Assembly: GCA_964529265.1 (NCBI GenBank)
Contig: CAZGVW010000122.1
Span: forward strand, 1 to 8,871
Source: CAZGVW01 sp964529265
Lineage (GTDB): Bacteria > Planctomycetota > Phycisphaerae > Phycisphaerales > UBA1924
DNA: 8,871 nucleotides
Direction: 5' to 3'
In this document: one piece after another, positions 5,654-8,871 of the stretch
How the letters are laid out: each line of letters begins with the position of its first letter
Position numbering within the stretch: position 1 is the stretch's first letter
Notes under the pieces: model-generated
Told to the model about the DNA's origin: nothing
Seen by the model: the letters and a program-made list of their open reading frames with translations, nothing else
Database searches by the model: none
Program-made: the position numbers and the translations under genes

Positions 5654-5659
5654 ATGGTA
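5654..5659 (-). promoter_or_regulatory. Possible -10 element (TACCAT) of the NifU-like gene
   Basis: TACCAT on the minus strand lies 6 bases before the ATG at 5647. TTGCTC (5683-5678) is a partial -35 match at 18-base spacing. The arrangement would give a leaderless or nearly leaderless transcript. Confidence 0.4.
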
Positions 5660-5737
5660 GGGGGGAAGCGGTGGGGAGAGCAACGGCGCTCTTTCGAGCG
5701 GGCTGGAGGGTGCGCGGGCGCTTCGGCGCGTCTTTCC

Positions 5738-5743
5738 TACACT
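5738..5743 (+). promoter_or_regulatory. Possible -10 element (TACACT) of the lipoprotein operon
   Basis: TACACT lies 6 bases before the ATG at 5750, with TCGGCC between and no Shine-Dalgarno. No -35 is evident. It matches the pattern at the recQ and NifU-like starts. Confidence 0.4.
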
Positions 5744-5749
5744 TCGGCC

Positions 5750-7306
5750 ATGCACGGAAGCCAAACGCGACGTTTTTCGTCCATTGCCGCGGTTCTGATG
5801 GCCATTGGCGCGGGATGCGCCTCGACGCCCCCTCCTGCGCCGGCGGCGCCGGCGCCCCCGGAAGTGATGGGGGATGAGAAGGCGAGCGCCGCGGAGCGGG
5901 AGGCGGCGGTGGGGGAGGCGTGGGCTGGGGTGGCGGCGGATGACGCCGCGGGGCGCGCGGGGATGCGCGAGGCGACGAAGCGGCTGGTGTGGAAGCGCTC
6001 GGCGCCGGCGAATGTGCGGATGGCGGGGATTCGCGCGCTGGCGGAGGATGACGATGCGGACACGCAGTTGATGGTCGGGCTGCTGCTGCCGAGCGAGACA
6101 TCGTGGGCGGTGATCGAGCAAACGTGCGCGATGGCGGCGGAGCGATCCTGGACGGGGGCGACGCCGGGGCTGGTGCGCAGTTGGTCGCGGCCGGTGGAGC
6201 GGCCGACGGACGATGCGCGGCCGGAGCGCGCAGCGCTGATGGCGATTCATCCGGACCGGACGGTGGAGGAAGTGATCTTCGAGGTGTTCCGTTCGCCGCC
6301 GGAGGGTCCGTTCCAGGTCCGGACGCGGGACGAGGCGTGGGCGCTCCTGTGCCGGCTTGATCCGACGGGCGGGGGTGTGCGGGGTCTGCTGGCGTCGCTG
6401 GATGTGAGGGCTGCGGGCGCCGGGGCGGATTTCGGCGATCTGCGCGCCGCCGCGGCGGACCTGGGCGCCGTGCCGACGACGCGCGAGCAACTGGAGTGGC
6501 TGCGGGGGTTGCGCTCGACGCAGTATGCGGAGTTCTGGCGGGCGGCGACTGAGGCGATTGCGAGACTGACGCCGGAGCAGCGCGATGGGCTGGAGTTGCG
6601 GCACGCGGCGGGCGTGGCGTGGGCGGCGCGGTTCGAGCCGGGACTGCTCGACACTTCGCGCGAAGGGTTGTTCGAGACGTTGAGCGCGGAACTGGAATCG
6701 GCAAAGCATCGGCAGCGCACGGCGGATGCGCCGGATCGCCTGTCGGCGACGAAGGAGACGCTCGAGGCGTGGTCGGACGACCTGGTGTGGGGGGATCTGC
6801 TGCTGATCCGGATCGCGATGACAGCGCTGCGGGATGAGGATGTGCTGCGCGAGATGTTCGCGCAGGCGGATCACGATGAGCGCGACACCTCGACGGAGTA
6901 CGGGGGCGTGCTGGACGCTGTGTGGAGCGGGGCGAGTGGTTCCGGGGGCGGGGGTTCCGGGGGGTCGGCGGGTGAGGCAGGTTTGCCGCGGTTCCGGGCG
7001 GATTCGTACCCGCCGCGGCCGAACCAGCGGGTGGCGGACAACCGGTTCGCGGCTTCGCCGGATCTGCTGGCGGCGGGGACGGCGGCGCTGTTTCACTATC
7101 ACTTCCATGCGCAGCGGCATGACAACGCGGAGTACGCGGGGCCGGGTTCGGGGGACATCGAAGCGGCTGCGGCGCTGGGGCGATCGTCGATTGTGCTGAC
7201 GTTCACGAGCCGGGATGCGCTGAACGCGGATTACTACCAGCCGGACGGGGCGCGGATCGACCTGGGCGAGATCAGGCGGCCGGCGAAGGCTGAGGCGCGG
7301 CGGTAA
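5750..7306 (+). CDS. Predicted lipoprotein with HEAT-like middle and possible JAMM-like C-terminal domain
   Basis: A 518-residue protein. The N-terminus MHGSQTRRFS is followed by a short hydrophobic stretch and Cys23 in IGAGC, a slightly atypical lipobox (Gly at -3), then a Pro/Ala-rich linker to about 38; a membrane-anchored lipoprotein is likely. Residues 60-370 are rich in Ala, Arg and Trp and look helical. Residues 87-145 read like HEAT-type repeats. The C-terminal part has STEYGGVL (Glu383), a Gly/Ser-rich loop (393-411), FHYHFHAQ (His449, 451, 453), YAGPGSGD (Asp469) and ADYYQPDGARIDLGEI (493-508). The E-x-G-G, H-x-H and Asp order resembles JAMM/MPN metalloproteases, but the family is not recognised with certainty. 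The ATG at 5750 is chosen because it begins the signal sequence; the frame stays open upstream but reads as non-coding there. It is probably co-transcribed with the M48 peptidase gene 5 bases downstream. Confidence 0.8.
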   Translation: MHGSQTRRFSSIAAVLMAIGAGCASTPPPAPAAPAPPEVMGDEKASAAEREAAVGEAWAGVAADDAAGRAGMREATKRLVWKRSAPANVRMAGIRALAEDDDADTQLMVGLLLPSETSWAVIEQTCAMAAERSWTGATPGLVRSWSRPVERPTDDARPERAALMAIHPDRTVEEVIFEVFRSPPEGPFQVRTRDEAWALLCRLDPTGGGVRGLLASLDVRAAGAGADFGDLRAAAADLGAVPTTREQLEWLRGLRSTQYAEFWRAATEAIARLTPEQRDGLELRHAAGVAWAARFEPGLLDTSREGLFETLSAELESAKHRQRTADAPDRLSATKETLEAWSDDLVWGDLLLIRIAMTALRDEDVLREMFAQADHDERDTSTEYGGVLDAVWSGASGSGGGGSGGSAGEAGLPRFRADSYPPRPNQRVADNRFAASPDLLAAGTAALFHYHFHAQRHDNAEYAGPGSGDIEAAAALGRSSIVLTFTSRDALNADYYQPDGARIDLGEIRRPAKAEARR

Positions 7307-7311
7307 TCAGG

Positions 7312-8787
7312 ATGCTGCAGCCGCTGCTCATTGTCCTGGTCGCGGCACTGCTGCTGCACGATGCGCAGGGACGCATCCTCGCGGCGCCGGGCGTGGAACT
7401 TGCGCCGGCGGTGATTGCAGCGCTTTCGGTGGGGCCGCAGGCGGTGCTGGCGGCGGCGCTGGTGGGGCTGCTGGCGCTGATGGGCGCGGCGCTGGATCGC
7501 ACGGGGCGGGCGCAGCTGCTGAGCCGGGCGGAGTTGTACGTGCTGCTGTCGCGGATCGGGGCGACGGCGGTGCACGTGTGCGCGGTGCTGTCGTTCGGGT
7601 TTCTTGACGTCGTGCGGGCGTGGATGGGGAACTGGGTGCTGCTGGATGAGGCGGTGGCGCTGGCGCCGCCGCTGGTTGTCTTTGTGGCGGGGTGGTGGGG
7701 GTTCTATCCGATCGAGCGGCGCGTGCACGAGGCGCTGCTGGTGCGGGCGCTGGATGAGGGGCTGCCGGTGCATCCGATGCCGTCGCGCCTGGTGTACACG
7801 CTGGACAAGTTCCGGCACCAGGCGCTGATCATCATCGCGCCGATCGCGATGATCTTCGCGTGGACGGAGACGCTGAACCTGCTGCTGGCGGGGGCGGTCG
7901 GGCGGATGGAGGTGTTCCGGAACCCTGAGACGGCGGGGATCGCGATGGTGGCGCTGCAGGCGCTGGGTGTGATCGCGATCCTGATTCTGGCGCCGCTGTT
8001 CATCAGGTATTTGTGGAGCACGCGGCCGCTGGGGCCGGGGCCCTTGCGCGACCGCCTGGAGGCGCTGTGCCGGGCGCACGGGGTGCGCATCCGGCGGATG
8101 CTGGTGTGGCGCACGCACGGGACGATGATCAACGGCGCGGTGATGGGCTTGATCGGGCGGCTGCGGTACATCCTGCTCACGGATGCGCTGCTGGATTCGA
8201 TGGCGGGGCCGCAGATCGAGGCGGTGATGGCGCACGAGGTGGCGCACGTGCGGCGGCGGCACCTGCCGTGGCTCATGGCGGCGCTGGCGGCGAGCCTGGG
8301 GCTGGGCGCGCTGGCGGTGGGGATCCCCGCGGCGATTCTGCTCAGCGCGATCGGCGCGGCGCCGGGGGGATTGATGATGCGCGCGATCGACGCGGCGGCG
8401 CTCATGGCGTCGCTCGCGGCGGGATTGATCGTGTTCGGATTCGTGAGCCGGAAGTTCGAGCGGCAGGCGGATGCGTTCGCGGTGCAGCACCTGAGCGGGA
8501 TGACGAAGGCGAATTGCGGGCGGGGCGTGGTGGTGACGCCGGAGGCGGCGGAGGCGATGGCGGGCGCGCTGCAGGTGGTGGCGGAGCTGAATCACATTCC
8601 GCGCGAGAAGTTCACGTGGCGGCACGGGAGCATCTCGGGGCGGCAATCGGCGATCATCGGGATGATCGGTGAGGCGTGCGACGGGCTGGCGATTGATCGG
8701 GAGGCGAAGTGGATGAAGTGGGGGGCGGGAATTGCGCTGGTGGTTGTGGTGGGAGTGGCGGTGGGGGAGGAAGTGTTGTTGAGGTAG
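7312..8787 (+). CDS. M48-family integral membrane zinc metallopeptidase
   Basis: A 491-residue membrane protease of the M48 (Ste24/HtpX-like) class. HEVAH at 308-312 in VMAHEVAHVRRRH gives the zinc-binding histidines and catalytic Glu, and FERQADAFAVQH supplies the third zinc ligand, Glu383. The conserved phrase NHIPREKFTWRHGSISGR (427-444) follows. About eight or nine hydrophobic segments are seen, roughly at 2-16, 31-60, 85-103, 115-131, 170-188, 208-232, 320-348, 360-379 and 469-485, so the active site probably faces the cytoplasm or lies in the membrane, as in the family. The protein is longer than HtpX (about 290 residues) because of its extended N-terminal membrane part. The ATG is 5 bases after the lipoprotein stop with only a weak AGG before it, suggesting translational coupling. 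The stop at 8785-8787 lies inside a seven-base repeat. The family is sure; the substrates are unknown. Confidence 0.94.
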   Translation: MLQPLLIVLVAALLLHDAQGRILAAPGVELAPAVIAALSVGPQAVLAAALVGLLALMGAALDRTGRAQLLSRAELYVLLSRIGATAVHVCAVLSFGFLDVVRAWMGNWVLLDEAVALAPPLVVFVAGWWGFYPIERRVHEALLVRALDEGLPVHPMPSRLVYTLDKFRHQALIIIAPIAMIFAWTETLNLLLAGAVGRMEVFRNPETAGIAMVALQALGVIAILILAPLFIRYLWSTRPLGPGPLRDRLEALCRAHGVRIRRMLVWRTHGTMINGAVMGLIGRLRYILLTDALLDSMAGPQIEAVMAHEVAHVRRRHLPWLMAALAASLGLGALAVGIPAAILLSAIGAAPGGLMMRAIDAAALMASLAAGLIVFGFVSRKFERQADAFAVQHLSGMTKANCGRGVVVTPEAAEAMAGALQVVAELNHIPREKFTWRHGSISGRQSAIIGMIGEACDGLAIDREAKWMKWGAGIALVVVVGVAVGEEVLLR

Positions 8788-8818
8788 GTGGTAGGTGGTA
8801 GGTGGTAGGTGGTAGATG
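8784..8818. repeat. Seven-base tandem repeat GTAGGTG, overlapping the M48 stop codon
   Basis: Four exact copies of GTAGGTG (8784-8811) are followed by the variant GTAGATG (8812-8818). The TAG stop of the M48 gene at 8785-8787 is part of the first copy. Confidence 0.9.
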
Positions 8819-8826
8819 GGGGACGG

Positions 8827-8840
8827 GGAATACGGAATAC
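8827..8840. repeat. Seven-base direct repeat GGAATAC, two copies
   Basis: GGAATAC occurs at 8827-8833 and 8834-8840, just after the GTAGGTG run. Together with 2280-2303 it indicates a G-rich heptamer repeat family. Confidence 0.7.
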
Positions 8841-8871
8841 GGGGGCGAGTCCGCTGCGCGTCGCGTGGTGC

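Noticed and set aside
5687..5700. Operator CGCTC-TTTC-GAGCG between the divergent NifU-like and lipoprotein promoters
   Set aside because: Five-base arms are expected by chance in such GC-rich DNA, and nothing else supports it.
4889..5749. 5' extension of the lipoprotein frame back to an upstream ATG
   Set aside because: The frame is open, but it runs antisense to csrA and the NifU-like gene and reads as non-coding. The signal sequence begins at 5750.
5648..7120. Long N-terminal extension of the NifU-like frame to 7120
   Set aside because: It is Arg/Pro-rich text antisense to the lipoprotein gene. Nfu homologues are small and the conserved domain starts after the ATG at 5647.
7234..8646. 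470-codon minus-strand frame
   Set aside because: It is a His/Arg/Gln-rich shadow of the M48 gene with no family signal.

Overview
The window is GC-rich bacterial DNA. It carries seven protein genes, one of them cut by the left edge, and an unusually repeat-dense intergenic block. The high GC content, a lone csrA, dispersed hairpin-forming and seven-base tandem repeats, and the poorly characterised lipoprotein and M48 families together suggest a planctomycete, possibly Phycisphaerae-like. That assignment is inference from general knowledge, because no marker gene is present.

Layout. Positions 2-925 (+) hold the 3' part of a PIN-like (PIN_8 type) gene. Its composition is clearly less GC-rich than the rest. 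It converges, with only 20 bases between stop codons, on a DUF72/YecE gene (946-1650, -). Positions 1651-2538 contain no credible gene. They hold a 53-base tandem repeat, a 38-base tandem repeat, further hairpins, seven-base and ten-base repeats, and a pyrimidine tract. Then come recQ (2539-4803, -) and csrA (4873-5100, -), probably read in the order csrA then recQ. A structured leader and repeat-like hairpins follow, then a small NifU-type Fe-S protein (5357-5647, -). Divergent from it is a likely two-gene operon: a lipoprotein (5750-7306, +) and, 5 bases later, an M48 integral-membrane metallopeptidase (7312-8787, +). Seven-base tandem repeats begin inside the last stop codon.

Working together. 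Most of the genes are housekeeping or stand-alone: DNA repair (RecQ), post-transcriptional control (CsrA) and Fe-S delivery (NifU-like). The most interesting pair is the lipoprotein and M48 operon. The lipoprotein's C-terminal third carries a pattern (E-x-G-G, then H-x-H-x-H, then a later Asp) that resembles the metal site of JAMM/MPN isopeptidases. If that is right, the operon encodes two different membrane-associated metalloproteases. Two regulatory signals also stand out. The csrA ribosome binding site sits in the loop of a small hairpin shaped like a CsrA target, which suggests autoregulation. Three genes without a good Shine-Dalgarno have a TAnnnT hexamer 6-7 bases before ATG, which suggests leaderless mRNAs.
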